DNA of 64,000 nucleotides, taken from positions 2,604,501 to 2,668,500 of the forward strand of contig NC_092573.1 of NCBI RefSeq assembly GCF_037975245.1. Direction: 5' to 3'. Source of the DNA: Apostichopus japonicus (Eukaryota; Echinodermata; Holothuroidea; Aspidochirotida; Stichopodidae). Below are positions 48,101 to 63,100 of this stretch, one piece after another. The stretch's first letter is position 1; every line of letters begins with the position of its first letter. The notes under the pieces are model-generated. The model searched no databases, had not been told where the DNA came from, and saw nothing but the letters and a program-made list of their open reading frames with translations. A program made the translations under genes and the position numbers.

Positions 48101-51100
48101 CACTGACAATTTAGTTACACAGTTTATGTAGCATATGGATAAACTACTATACTATAATACTGTGTATGGGTGAAAGCAGAGTAAACTGTTCAATGTTTGT
48201 AGGCTGTATTGATTCTAGCATCTAAGTATATACTTGTTATCATCCACAATTATTAATGCAGGTCTGCATATATGTACACACACAAAATAATTTATAAATT
48301 GAAGAAACATCACATTCCATATCATTTCTTGATTACTAACTAGTATTTAACGTAACTTGTAGCATTACTCTGTGGTGCATAGATCTCTGTTATCTCAAAT
48401 TGCAGTATATGTCAATTCAATTTATTGCCCATATGCTCCCCTTCCCAAAGACACAAATGAGAAAAGTAATATTTATTACCAAAAGGAAACTACTGTACTA
48501 GTACTGTCCTCATCTGTACACATAACATAAGAAGTAAAACTAGAATATTTTAAGCTCATGCAGTCTGAGTCCACAGTAGCTAGGTCCTTCTGTGTTTCAG
48601 TGGACATTGCCATATCCTTTTCTATAATACAGCTTCAACCCCCTCCTCCCCCACCCCCCCACACCCCTTTCTCTGTCAAAAGCTTTACATCGCTTTTTAC
48701 TTACTCTCTCTCCCCACTTCTATGAACCTTTCTACTTGATTTGTAAGCTTTCTACTTAATTTGTAAGATCATGTTTCCTTTTTCTGTAAAAACTGTGCTT
48801 ATCCATCCTTTCTGTAAATTATCAACATTCTTTTCTTTTGTAATTTACTCAAGAACATGTCAAAACTCAAACCAACCAAGTAAGATATTTTTGTATATTT
48901 TATGGGTTGTAAGTTTACCAAGCTGTTATAAACAAAGACATGATTTACAGATAAATTTCATTTGGCTACCCTGTCAAATACCATCCATTCACCGTTTGCT
49001 TGCTGGGTAGTATTTGAGCCTACCAGTCACTGCTTGCTATAAATTATCCATATTCTTTTACATCTGTGCCTTATCCAGTAGGAAATCTCTGCTTGACATT
49101 TCATCACCTAGAAAAAAAAAATCCCTACTGTTTTAAATTATTTTGCGGGGCAAAATGACTTTCTTTGTTTGAAGTGGAGCAGAGCAGGTAAAGGAAGAAT
49201 TATTTTCTTTCTCTCTCTCTCTTCAAGAAAATAGTTTTCTCTGTCCTAGAGGTAGGAAGAGTGATTGGTTCACTAGTATATATACTCTCTTCAGAGCAAC
49301 AAATAAAAATCTTTTAAAAGAGTAAATTTGTTTAGCTTGTCAAGTAGGTTGTCGAACAGCAGCAGAGGGGGAAAGGTTTATATTGATGAAGAGCGTTGTG
49401 AAAACATGCTCTTAGCTTAGTTTTGTGTTTTTCATAGCTTAAACAGTGAATAGAACTCCGTTTCTAATTCTTGTCCACCCTCCAAAAGTTTTATTTACAC
49501 TGCCTTTACAAGGTGGCATTCTACGCACACCCAGTGTGGTGCGTTGCCATTCTGTGGTGCATTAATTACCATGAGTGTGTTTATACCTTGGTGGATTAAC
49601 CTCGATTTTACTGTAATTACTTTCAGCAGCTTGCTGCTTACATTACAAGCAGTTTTCTAAAAACTATATGGTGGGTCAGGCTTATCTTACAATCTATTTT
49701 CAATAATTGTGTAATGAGCTTATTTTCACGGAATTTGCATTTTTGCAATCTGTTTTACTGTTCACAATTAAGTTGAACTCCTACAATATGGTGTGGGCTA
49801 AAATCGTTACCACTGACGATGGCAATTTAAAACTGATACCACTTTGCTGGTTTAAGACCTCAAAATAAGAAAAGAAGGGAAAGAAGTCATTTAAATTGCT
49901 TTTCCATATTAAGTTTTCCATCTTATACTCTTTAAGTAAGTAAGTGCTGGTTTTAATTTAATTGCTCTTAATTAAATACTAAGTTTTCCTATCTTTACTC
50001 TTTTAAGTATAATTTCCATAAAGTTCCACCAACACCAATTTCATAATTCCAGTGCTTTGTCAGACATTCCATTTCCGGTGTCTCGGATGTTTGCCTGCAC
50101 CCCCTCTGTCCTCCCTTCGTATCCCCCTCCCCCTGCCTAGTCTATAGTCATCACAAATGCTCATGTTAGGCACTAAATTTAGTCCTCATTTTTCAACATG
50201 TAAGAAATGAACATACAGTAAAGTAACACTGTACTTCATACACATTATAATTTGGCAGGGATCAGAGGCATCTTTCAAAGCTATAATTTCCTCACTTGTT
50301 CATAACAACTCCCTGTTGAGATCACTGAAGCTGGAAACTAATAAATCTTTGCTTTGAATGCATTTTGTTGGTTGTTTTGTGATCCTACACTACCCAGCGG
50401 AAATTTTGTCTTGATTTCTATCCATGCATGCATGGCCAACCTCTCATCAAGAACGGTAAAGCATCAATTGATTTATAACTGGAGTTGATAATTACAAGCC
50501 ACCATATGGAAGATGAGTGAGATCTTTATAATAATTGCATCATCGATTGATAGCTGCACTGGCTGCTGTTACCTGTAAATAGAAGTTTCAAGTTAAGATG
50601 CTTCTCATTTCTCATGTTTCATTCCATGCTAAAGGCAAAAGGAATCGTTGTGGTCATGATGTGTGTGTATATGTGACACCCCCTTGTAAACAATACCTCA
50701 AAATGTGTTCATGGCGTTCTAATTCCATCATGAGATGAAGATCAATTAGTCATTTGGGGTCAACATACAGTAGGTCAATACTTGTACTTGATATGAATTA
50801 GTTTTATGTGCGTGCAAGAATCTTGCTCTCTTTGAAGGTCAAAACTTGAACATATTCAGTGCAGTGTTATGCAGTATTTTAAAAAATGTCTGGTTAACAG
50901 GGTTTGTAAAAGATCACCCGAATACTGCATAAAGATGAGAATCTGTAAGCAGCAAGTACCAACCTGAAGCAAATTTCTGTCGTACCGGTATATGCAGAAC
51001 AGAGCTCCATATATCACTGTTATATACTGTACCCATGAAGGGAAAATCTTTCATCAACTCAGTCTGTAAGCTTTCCACCCCAAAGCATAACAGTGATGTT

Positions 51101-54100
51101 GTGCTAAGATTTAAAAGGCAGCTGGACATGTTTTACGATTTTGGAGGCTGTCATCCATTTTGAATTATTTTCCTCACAGGGAGAATGCAGTGCACGAGAG
51201 TAGAATACACAGTTATACTCGTAGACATTACAGAACAGTACCAGTCTGGTCTGTGTAATTCTGCATTTGAAACTTGAGTAATTATTGAAAGATGTCTGCA
51301 GATGTTCAGACTCATCGATGTGTGATAAAAAAAGGACATCTTACATCATTGAATCAAGGGCATCTGTAATTAATGTTGTTATGGAAAAATTTCATTTTTG
51401 GCAAAATTAAATTTCAGTCAACCCTAAAATGTCAGATGAATCGGTAGTTAAGGACATGCCTATACGTTTTGTTATCTGTTAAGTTCTGGTCAATGTGGAT
51501 ATGATCAAGTGTCACTACAGTACATACAATACACCTGTGTTTGTGAACAAGTATTGCCAAGCGAACATTGCATGGTAAAGTGCTGTACACATACAAGCTA
51601 CATAATGTTGACTTTAGTAGTTTACTGTAAAAAGCGAAGCTGTTTTTCACATATAATTCATACATCAGTATTTCATTTTCATTTCATTTTCATTTATTTG
51701 TTTCCACATTCAAAATATATTACACAATAATAGAAGAAAGTGCATGTGGCAAGTGGAGGAGGTCTGAGAAAGCTGAGGCTCTTACGAGGCAGACCCCCCG
51801 TACAAAGACAATAAGAAAAGAAAAAAAAGTAATGAACGATGCATGCAATAAAACAAAGGTTGCACACACAATAAACCATGTAACTGTATAGTTTACGTTA
51901 TATAATATAACATTATACAATTTAAAGAATTATCATATACGTATCATCTACAGGTAAGCACTATCAAGAGCTATCATATTATCATACTACCTTATGCCTA
52001 GATGTTATAACATGATGTTGTTATGTACTGCATGCTATCTTTGTTCTAAAACACAACTTTCAGTCATATCACTTGCACATCTTTGCATGCTTAAAAAAAC
52101 AAAAATTGGTGCAACAGGAGAAAGATGAGGGAATGAAGAGGAGTTGCTGTGAGCAATGAGATGATGCTGCACTCAGTGTTATCATTTCAAAACTCAAACA
52201 GTAATTCTTACTCTCTCTGTATTAATGATATTAAAAAAATGGTAAAAACATTGCAATCTTTATATTAGCCATGTTGATATTTGTTACTTCTGGAGCCCCT
52301 AAGTATAGTAAGAGAATCATGTACTGTTCCAGTTGGTCGCTTGTTAGGATTAATATAAACCTTTTGCTTGAATCTTATATGCTTTTTTGTTGTTTTGTGT
52401 CACTTTCTTGTTTTGTTCCAACTTGAAAAAGATTCTGTTCAATGTGTGTTAAATCTAAGTATCCTTCAAACTATAAGTCTATGGAGAAGACTTAAAAGTA
52501 TCTCAAACTGTCATCTTTTGTTCTTAACAGTCCAGCCGTTTCTGTTCCTAAGGGATAATCTCTGTCCAGGGGGTTTTCTCTTTGGAATACCTTTACCTTT
52601 GTAACTTGTGTCTCCATCTCTAGCAATGGACAGGGAATTCTGAACACCTTTTAAAGTGTCTTTCACTCTCAAAGAGCCTCTGGGGTGTATTACTCACTAG
52701 TGCAGATATATATCTACAGCCACTCAGAGCATGAATAATGTTCCTTTCCCGTGGAATGGTGTGTGATGATTAAAACACATTACATTCGCATTTTGTCCAT
52801 TCTTTGTTGAGCAGTCTAACTGTAGCGTAAGCACTGTGAAAATGAAAAGAGGCCCTCAAAGGTCTGCCTGGCTGAAGAGTCGAATGGACTCTAGCAGTTC
52901 TTTGAACGAGAATCAATCGTTTAACATGATGATCGTAAACTTGTTTTGGTATCTTGTTACAGTTGGATTTTGCTGTGAGCAAATATTTGAAGCAATTGCA
53001 TGAATAGTTCAAATTATTCATATTCATGTATGCCTGTTGTTTTATCAGACCTGTAGTACACGTACAACGGCATGCATATACATGTGAAAAAGTAGAAGTC
53101 CTTTTGTATGAGTATTAGTACAAGGCTGTTAGAGTGGGTATTCATAAGTACCTAATTTTACACTAGTGTCCGGAGTACAAAAGTACAAATCCATGAGGAT
53201 GAGTGTTAGGACAGGCAGCCTAGCTAGAACAGGAGTATGAGTACAATTAAGTCAATCAGGATGAGTGTTAGGACAGGCAGCCTAGCTAGAATAGGAGTAT
53301 GAGTACAAGTCATATAGGATGAGTGTTAGGACAGGCAGCCTAGCTAGAACAGGAGTATGAGTACAAGTCATATAGGATGAGTGTTAGGACAGGCAGCCTA
53401 GCTAGAATATGAGTACGAGTATAAATCCATCAGTATGAGTGTTAGGACAGGCAGCCTAGCTAGAATACTGTAGGAGTACAAGTACTGTACAAATACTTCA
53501 GGATGGGTGTTAGAACAAACAACCTTGCTAGAATAGGAGTAAGAGTACAAATCCATCAGTATGAGTGTTAGGACCGGCAGCCTAGCTAGAATACTGTAGG
53601 AGTACAAGTACTGTACAAATACTTTAGGATGGGTGTTAGAACAAACAACCTTGCTAGAATAGGAGTATGAGTACAAATCCATGAGGATGAGTGTGAGGAC
53701 AGGCAGCCTAGCTAGAATACTGTAGGAGTACAAGTACTGTACAAATACTTCAGGATGGGTGTTAGAACAAACAACCTTGCTAGAATAGGAGTATGAGTAC
53801 AAATCCATGAGGATGAGTGTGAGGACAGGCAGCCTAGCTAGAATATGAGTTCGAGTACAAATCCATCAGTAAGAGTGTTAGGACAGGCAGCCTAGCTAGA
53901 ATACTGTAGGAGTACAAGTACTGTACAAATACTTCAGGATGGGTGTTAGAACAAACAACCTTGCTAGAATAGGAGTATGAGTACAAATCCATGAGAATGA
54001 GTGTTAGGACAGTCAGCCTTGCTAGAACAGGAGTATGAGTATGGACAACATGCTGCAAGTCTGGGTATGAATGAATGCAGTATTCTTCAAAAGGTTGTGT

Positions 54101-57100
54101 TTGCTGATCAATATTAGATGTAGTTGTTGTCTTCTCCATTCTACATATGCACTCATATCAACCTGCAGTATCTCATGGGTTTTATTAAGTCTTGGTGAAG
54201 TTTCTGAAGTCAGCAAGGACCTGGATTCAAGATCTGAATCTGAAAGTGACTAATTAAAGTTGTTGACTACTATTACTGTCTCAATAATGATGTCAGATCT
54301 GACGATAATTACCAATTATGTGCTCATTTATAAAGAAAGGTTCATCCGGTGAAGCAAATAACATGGAGATCTTCCGGTCTAGTTAGCTTAATTGTTTCCC
54401 TGTGTGAGGAGAATTGGTACAGTAAGCAAAGTATTAGCAAATGATACTTTTTTCAAAGCATTATTTCTTGTACAATTGATCACAATGACTGGGGATGGTT
54501 TATGCTCCAGTTGTGAAGCTAAAAGTCACAGCTCTGTTGGATGCATGCTCCAGCGAGTCCTGCAGACATTCTTTAGACCATACTCTATGTGGGGATTAGA
54601 AAGCACACTCTACTGTAACACTTATATTCAGACAAAAGAGAGAGTGGTGGCCTCGACCAGGAAAAGCATCAACACGGGTGGCAGCGTCCAAAAAGTTATC
54701 ATTATTTGTAAACTAGATGATGAGAGTGCATGGGTATAGATGAGACATGTAAGAAGCATAGTCAATACATACTCAAACCGGGCAATTCTTAGGAATCTCC
54801 TGTCAGCCATTTTAATGCACAAGATTTTATGCCACTTAGTTTACCCAATGCTATATGGGATCATATATATTGTTGTCATAGTGCCTGTGTCTTTGATCTG
54901 AACAATAAATGATTCTCAATGGAGAGGCTTTGGTTGAGAATTTAACATAGCTCTGTAGTCTTTTACTACAAGCAATTATCTAAGCTTAACATGGTAATAT
55001 AGTAGGTGATGAGTATTCTCTTGTGTCAATGATTGAATAAATTATTGAATGCCCCTTCTCACTCAACGGCAGGTAAAAGTTATAAAAATTCAAATTGACC
55101 CTATTATTCACGGTACACTCACTCTCTCCCAGTAGCTTTGAAAATCTTGGTTGTTGTTGTTGCCTGCTAGATTTAAACGGAGAGTTTCTGACCTTCCGTT
55201 ATGAAAGAATGGTATGTCTTTGGCTGTCAACGTGTGTAAATAGCATTTCCAAGTAATGGTATAGACATGTGTCATAGAATGGTAATTACTCGTTAGCGGT
55301 TTGGTATACAATATACCTCCTCCACTGCATTAAGACACAGAGGGGTTCCAGTTGTCAGGTGAAATTGATTGTTTCCTACTGGCATGCTTCAAGACCTTAC
55401 TCAACAGGGCAATGTAAATTTAAGTTTAATGAGTATGAATTAGTTAGTATCACACTGTGGATAAAATGAATCACTTGCTGCCATGTCATATTAATCATCT
55501 TGCTATTGGGTTCCAATTACTAATTTAAATGCGTACTTGATACTAGGAGTAATTAGCAGACTATATAATACATATCCTTTTGCTGCTCATGAATACTGAT
55601 GTGCATCATGTATTAATAACCCTTTATCTATAAATATAATTATATATATTTCGTATAAATATATGGCACATCATGAGATTTCACAGTATAGTAACCACTT
55701 TATAAACATTCATATTAATGGAAGCCTACTCCTCTCCCTTTTCTCCCACCTCACTCTCCCTTCCACCTACTCTTCTCATTCCCCTACCATCAGCTTTCTA
55801 CCCGATCCTCCCCTCCGCTCCCATTTTCCCTACTACCTCTCCCATTCCCCTCCTCCTGTCTTCAACTACCCACCTCTCTAAAAGGAAGCTATTGTACTGT
55901 AGAGACCATCTATGTACAGCAAGTAGTGAATTGAGAAGAAGCAAGAGATGGTAATCGACAGTAAATGGCTGGACCAGGGGGGGGGGGGGGGAAGGATGAG
56001 GAAAGAGTGCAGTGTTTCTATAAGGTTTACCAGTTTGGGACTAGTGTGGTTGTTATAGTATGGCATCAGCTTTGTACAAGTGGGACTTTGTTCGTAGGAA
56101 TAATGTTATGAGTTTTGTGAACTGATGCCTCACCATGCTAGCCCACGCAGGGAATAAGTTTATAAGTGATTTTCTCACATTGGGTAGCAGTGTTTCTTGT
56201 ACAGTACCGAAAATGATGGGGGTACACCCCTCAGTCCGACAAGTTTTCAGTCCGACAAGTTTTCAGTCCGAAAATGAAATACACGTTTTCAGTCCGAAAA
56301 TGAAATACACGTTTTCAGTCCGAAAATGAAATACACGTTTTCAGTCTGAAAATGAGATACACGTTTTCAGTTGGGGAATGAAAGCATGCAGTTTTAATGC
56401 CATAATATCACCAATAAACGGTGACAGCCCCAACTGATAGTAAAGAAATTGATTGAATCTTTCGTATTAAGTCTCACATCACCGGCCTCAACAAAGATTT
56501 GGGACCCATTAACAACTATCAGTTCTACAAACATATGTAATCCGTTCTTTGCTCCTTAATCCGCTTCCTGTATAGTCATGGTTTATTTGGTTCTAATTCC
56601 ATCGATGCAATTTACACTTATACCTAGCGTCAGGGGGACCGAAAATTCCAATGTATTTTCTAAAACGTTATTCCTTATTCGTCAATTATGAGTCAGTGTC
56701 AGTGGAGAAGAGTGTTGGCATGGTTGTGAAGTCAAAGCGACTTAGTGATTTCTGCTGAATTGAGCAGAAGTTTTAGAAAACCGGATTATTTTAATCCATG
56801 TCGGATTGTTTTAATCCGATTCCGGATTAAATATTATAATATATATTTATAATAATATATAGGCCTATATATATAATAAACAGTATATATATATATATAT
56901 ATGATAATATAATAATATAGGCCTATATATATAATGAACAGTATATATTTAAGCTCCGACTAAGAACGGGGATTTTATTTTCGGACTGAGAACGTGTCGG
57001 AATGAAAACTCGTTTTTTCGGACTGAAAACGTGTATTTTATTTTCGGACTGAAAACGTGTATTTTATTTTCGGACTGAAAACGTGTCGGACTGAAAACTC

Positions 57101-60100
57101 ATTTTTTCGGACTGAGAACGTGGATTTTATTTTTGGACTGAAAACATGTCGAACTGACAACGTGTACCCAAATTATGTACTGGTTCTGTGACCAAGACTG
57201 TTATACAGTACATCTTTGCACTTGTGTAGCAACTTGTCCATTTTACATAGCGGTTTCCCTTTGCTGTTTCAACACTGGATAAAAAATATTCCCTGCTCTA
57301 CTGTATATATACAGTATATGTACAGTAAATAATTAACGTATTTTACAAAAGTAGTAAACTTAGTTAATCGTTCAGAATATTTCAATGTTGGGTAATTTGT
57401 TATATTTAGGATTGCAAAACTTGCAGATAATATTGAAGTTGTTTTGTCACTCACTTAATTCATTTTCATTTTGTCACCCTTTCCAAATCTCAGCCTTTGT
57501 AAAGCCACGTTTTAGGCACCTTGCCAGCAGCCTCTACCCCTGGGATTACAGCAACTTCTTTAGTTATTTGTACTCCCAGAATAAAAGAACTGCTTTTGGT
57601 TTCATTTCCTCCTTCATTGTTACTCTTAGGTCCCTGGCTGATCAAATTCCAAAGAAGGTGTTAAAGTAGTCTTAAAAAATTTCCTGAGAGTAGCTGACAA
57701 AATAGTTCTGAGAGGAAAAAGGGAAAAAAAAAAACATGCTGCACAGCAAGTTGTGTGGTTTTACTTTGGAAAGCTCTTCCTTCCATTTAATGATCTTTGT
57801 TCGGAGGAATTGATGTATACAAAATTAATATAAAATAAGAGTATGTTTCACATCAGCAAATTGTCATCAATCATAGAGAGGAGTAATTAAAAGCCTTGTC
57901 AAGTTGATGGGCAAAAGAAGTCATCACCTTCAAAGGTTTTAAACTACTCTCTATTACTCACTCAATGTTTGTCCATTAAGGTTCATTGTACTGGTATGGT
58001 GCATGGTGTATCTTGGCTTCTTACTAACCAAGGCACCGTACAGTTCAGTCTTTGCGGTTGTTTCTGGATAAGGAAGCATCTTTTATATATTTTTTTAAAA
58101 TTTTTTTTTTTGCCTTTCATCTTGTTATTCTTGTTATTATTATTTTATTGTTATGTATGTATGTATAAATTGTATTTATGCTATTTATATTAGAATAAAG
58201 GAAACTGAAAACTGTTTGACAAACTCTGGTGAAAGCGGGAAAAAGGGAAACTTCCTTGTCATTGGTGTAGCTTGTATTTTTCCAGTTACTATGAGAAAAA
58301 AAATTCACATCAATATGTTTCATCTGAAGCATTTACTGTGTTAAAATTTCAGCAGATATAACCACATATTTTTAACCAGTTATGTATACTCTATAGTATA
58401 CAACAAAGCCCATGCATACCACTCAGGTTTCCATCTGGTATCTGGGTATATAGCTTCTTACCAGTCACTAGTACAATAAAATAAGACTTCATTGATACCT
58501 TTTCTGCTGAAACTAGGTAGCATTTGTTTCAATCCCGTCATTCATACAAAATTGAAAATGTATTCTTTAATTAACGAGTTGCTTTACTTTCCTTTTAAAC
58601 AGGTTATTATTACACTTGAATATTCTATAAAGCCTTTATGTAGTTTACCATCTGTTTTTACTTTTCTTTTTGCCTTGCCCAACTGTCATTTATTTACAGA
58701 TATTTAGTTAAAGAAGGGAATCCAAGTTAGGAGAAATTGGCATGTAAATATTAAAGCAAATATTCAGGTAATACCTCACATATGATATGTTTACTCTGCA
58801 AATAGTCGTTGCCAGGGAAAGTCAATAATTTCTAATAGCTGGAGTTAAAGTACCGTCCAAACAGATCTTGTTTTTACAACATGTATGCAATAAGTAATGA
58901 CTACGCTGAAAAGGTTTGCTCCCATAGATACATTCTTTGTAACAGCTAACTGATCAATTAAACAGGTCGGCCGCTATGATCGTCTTGAGCGCACTGATGC
59001 GAAAGTGATTATTCGACTGGGGAAGGTGTGACGTACATGTAACCAACCTGCGTGAGAGCCCGCATCAGATTAAAGAAGTAATTTAACGATCAATACTCCT
59101 TCATGCAAAACAAAAAGCGGGAAGATTTTTGATAAGAGACAGGATTGATTGAACAATTAGATGCACAGTAAAGGCCCCTTTCAAGGAATATTGCCAGAGA
59201 TCTGAATTTGAGTTAAAACTTTACGCACAGGAGTAGGCTTTCAAGCAGCTTCTTCGATGTTGGCTTGCATTTACAGCATAAAGTCTCTTGTCAGACACCA
59301 TATATTTATCTTGCTCCCTCACTTACCTGTTTCCTCATAACATCAGCACTCTTGTTCCTACCGTGTCATAAGTGAACTAGTATCCCTATTAGCAAAGTAT
59401 GCCTGATAGAAATGTGAGTAGTGTGAAGCTCATGCCTTGCAGATTTCATCAGAGTAAATGAGTGAAGGGGAGGGGGGAGGGGAGGGGAGGGATTTGAGCT
59501 TCCAATGCATTTCGCGAAATAAATTTTGAACATATGAGTTGATCCTATGGAGACCCATTTATGATGCGTCCTCTACATTGTGTGTAGCCGTACTGTATTA
59601 CAGAGGACATACTGTATTTCAAGCATAATGTATTTTGTTTCTCTGATAAACTAAAGATATCCTATCCAAAAGGACCTTCCCAAATCATGAACAGATTTAC
59701 TGTAACATTGGGTAATAACAGACCTAAATGTCAGCTATCTCACTTTCTATGCTTATTCCAATTTTTTTCAGATTTTTATTAATGTAAAGCCAACCTCAAT
59801 ATTGTTATTATCAGGTCCACTGCTATAAATACCTTTCCTTTTGCAACAGTAGGACAGAAGATGAGAGCGTATCACAGTAATTTTGTGTCTAAACATGAAG
59901 GCACGGCATAAAGAGGATAGAAAAACATTCTTTGAATGTTCGGCATCAGACTTTTGATAAGAATTGTCTCAGGGCAGAAATGCTTGCACACAGATTTCAC
60001 GAATCCAAATAAGCAGCCGTCCCTCCTAATCCCTTTACAGTCGCCATCAAATTGTGATTATTGCCATTTTGTTCAACTTTTGAACTGAATAGTCTTTTTT

Positions 60101-63100
60101 TTCAAAAACAGACCATGTACATTATCCAGAGGCTATTTGTGTGGTGATAATATGGTTGATGAACTCATATCCTCTGGAATATTTTACTTTTTGTGTTTGT
60201 TCAGACAAGACCCTCAACCAGATTTGTGTTTTCTGGAAATGAAACTAATTTCTTTCTGTAGGTTTATTTTGACAGTGGTTGTGTCCTTCAACTACAAGTT
60301 TTTATATATCCAAATAACAAATCCACATACATTTGTGTGATTTAGGGATTTTGATTCATAGAGGTTGTCTTTGTGCTCCATAGGCAGTATATACTTGTAT
60401 GCATGCTTAAAGCAGCATGTCACATTGGGTTGAAAGTTAGTGTACCTCTCAAGGAGCCATGTAATGCCCTCGCTGTATTTTTGAGTTGGGCTCAGGAAAT
60501 AATTTTTCCAGTATTACAAACTGGTCAAACTGCATCTACAACACAGAAGCCACAGTATTATATAAGGGAAAAAGTTCATAGCCTTCAAAGCTGCTAGTAA
60601 AATTGGAACACTATAATTCACTGGAATTGTAAATTGTCACAGATTTATATGATATCTGCTGTTTCTTCAACTTATTGAATTTTTTACATCAGAATACCAG
60701 AACTAGTATTAATGTTTTCCAGAAGAGAATACAATCACTTAATCACATTTTCAATGACGCATTGATCTTTTTGAACAAACAGCTATGCTTTTTTGAAAAT
60801 TGTTAAAATGTAAGTTCAAGGAAAAAGCTCTCAACAAGTAAACTTGCACCAAAGCTGCTAGTAAATTAGAACACTAAATAATTCACTGGGGTTGTAAATT
60901 GTAACTATGACCAAGCCAGGTAATACTCACACAGTCCTTCAATCTATTAATTAAGATGTGTAATTGACAGCTCCTCGATAGTCAATTTAAAACCATTTAG
61001 CCCTATAAAGGAGAGTGTCTCTTGCAAATTAAATGTTCTGTATAAATGCTGTGTTGTTTTATTTATGATTCCTGGTGCAAGTTTACTTGTTGAGAGATTT
61101 TTCCTTGAACTTACATTTTAACACTTTTCAAAAAAAACATACTAAGCTGCTTGTTCAAAAAGATCAGTGTGTCATTGAAAACATTGACAACATTCAAGCT
61201 AGTTCTGGTTTTCTGATTTAAGAAATTCAATAAGTTGAAGAAATAGCAGATATCAGAAACAGGTAAATCTGATCAAAAGATATTCATAAATCAGCATTTT
61301 CACCGAACATGCCCCAGTTAAACTAATAGACACTCGTCCACTTTTACCTTCCTGAAGTGACACGCGCTATTAGACTTGTGTAGGAATTTAACTAGTCAAA
61401 TGTCATTTTTGTCTGTATTTCTTTTATACACGTGACGTCGGAATCATATGAGTCACTTTATGCTATTTGGTGTTGCTTCACTCCAACACGCTGTTTATTC
61501 ATCACAGTCAATTTAATGTGATCAATCTTGACAGACATTAGTATGCTCGGCGTTTCAAACATTTGTTGAAGCTGCAACATCTTTGACAAAACGTTCAGCA
61601 AGAATTCCAAGATGATGGCATTGTGTTACAAAATGACATTAGATATTTGGAGAAACGTGTTCTGCATTCTTGATATCAACTAGTGCCTTTGTTCTATGCT
61701 GACACACAGTATGTCAGTAATTTCTACATTAATTAACATGTAGCGTGATTGAGGCAGTCTGACAGCTAATCTGATTTTTCTATGCATGAATGAGTGCATT
61801 AAATGTGGCAGAATGGTTTTACTTTGGAGAAACCATATCGGTATTACACTAGATAAATGGAAACCAATTAATGGACAGTTTACTAGGTACTGTAGGGGGC
61901 TTGGGGTTGGGTGGATAGGCTGAGCTTACCTTACAATCCTATATATAATTTACTTAACTTACATTATATGTGTAAGTACTTTGAGTACTGTTGAGATGTT
62001 TAGGAACATCCATTGTTAACTTAGGTTCCTGGCTTACCTGTCTCCTCACAACATCACTCTCTCTCTACTGTGTCTAGAGCAGGGGTTCCCTAACTGGGGT
62101 GCATGAATCCCCAGGGAGTGCGTGAGTCCATCCAAGGGGGTTCGTGAGACCGTTTCTGAACGTCAAAAGTAGAATACTTTTTGTTATCATAGAATTTAGT
62201 AATGTACAAAAGTCATACCTATCGACACACTCTTTTGCGTTCCATAAGCATATGTTACCATATGTAGTACCGTACCAGGCATGTGATACTTGATCTTTAA
62301 CGAAGCACGGTTATGCGTATTATAGTATAATACTGACTCAGATCGTGACTCGAAAAGATTGGGGTTCGTGGACAACTCTGACATCCACAGGGGGTTCGTG
62401 GGGGGGATAAAGTTAGGGTAACCCTGGTCTAGAGTGAACTTGTGACCTTTTTTCCATATGTTTTATTCAGGTTGGGTGCATCTTTGTTTAAATCGAGACA
62501 TCAGCCTTAAGTAAAGTTAATAAAGGTGATCTTCCATCACTCAATATAAATTGTACATTTTTGTTTGTTATAAAGCTGTGTATGTTTTTACTGTCCTCTA
62601 AATGTTCTTCTCTCCTCTTATTCACAGTCTCCTTCTATGGCAGCAGTTACTTAAAGTTACCACTTCAGGGCACCAGTCTCGCCAGACGTCTTTCAGAGAT
62701 AGAGGTGGAGTTTAAGACGAGCAGAAGCAAAGGACTTCTTCTAGTTGCCATTGGGTCAGAGGATCACTTATTACTCAGACTGAGGCGAGGCCAGGTCCAA
62801 GCAGAGCTCCGTCAAGGAACGACCAACCCTCTGCTGATCACTTCCAAGCCACGACCTAAGTTCAGCGACTTGCAGTGGCACAGGATCCGGTTATCGGTAT
62901 TGGAGAACAGCGTGCAATTATATGTCGATGACATTCTGCATAAGGAAGCCTCTCTGCCGTCGAGATTCGCTGCCTTGTCGACCACGTTGGCTCTCTACAT
63001 CGGTGGCAAGGGTCTTGAAGACGAGTTGGAATTCCTGACAGGTTATGACGTACCCTACCGTGGATGTATGCAGAACGTCTACGTCAATAGCAAGAGAGTC

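Larger units (their letters stand above)
42175..62627 (+). other. CSPG4: CSPG4-like intron 1 (20.5 kb)
   Basis: No coding exon was recognised inside. Its mobile elements and tandem or inverted repeats are listed separately. Long stretches (43.3-51.6, 54.1-56.2, 57.2-60.5 kb) are plain AT-rich DNA with occasional C- or G-rich tracts (48640-48670, 55978-55991, 59467-59491). Confidence 0.65.

Noticed and set aside
53398-54139. Long - strand frames rich in YSYS repeats
   Set aside because: They are translations of the 58/126-bp minisatellite, whose units happen to keep a frame open. There are no splice sites, homologous domain or start context.
58085-58200. Possible LINE 3' end
   Set aside because: AT-rich with T-runs and AATAAA, but no hairpin, tail repeat or RT motif to support it.
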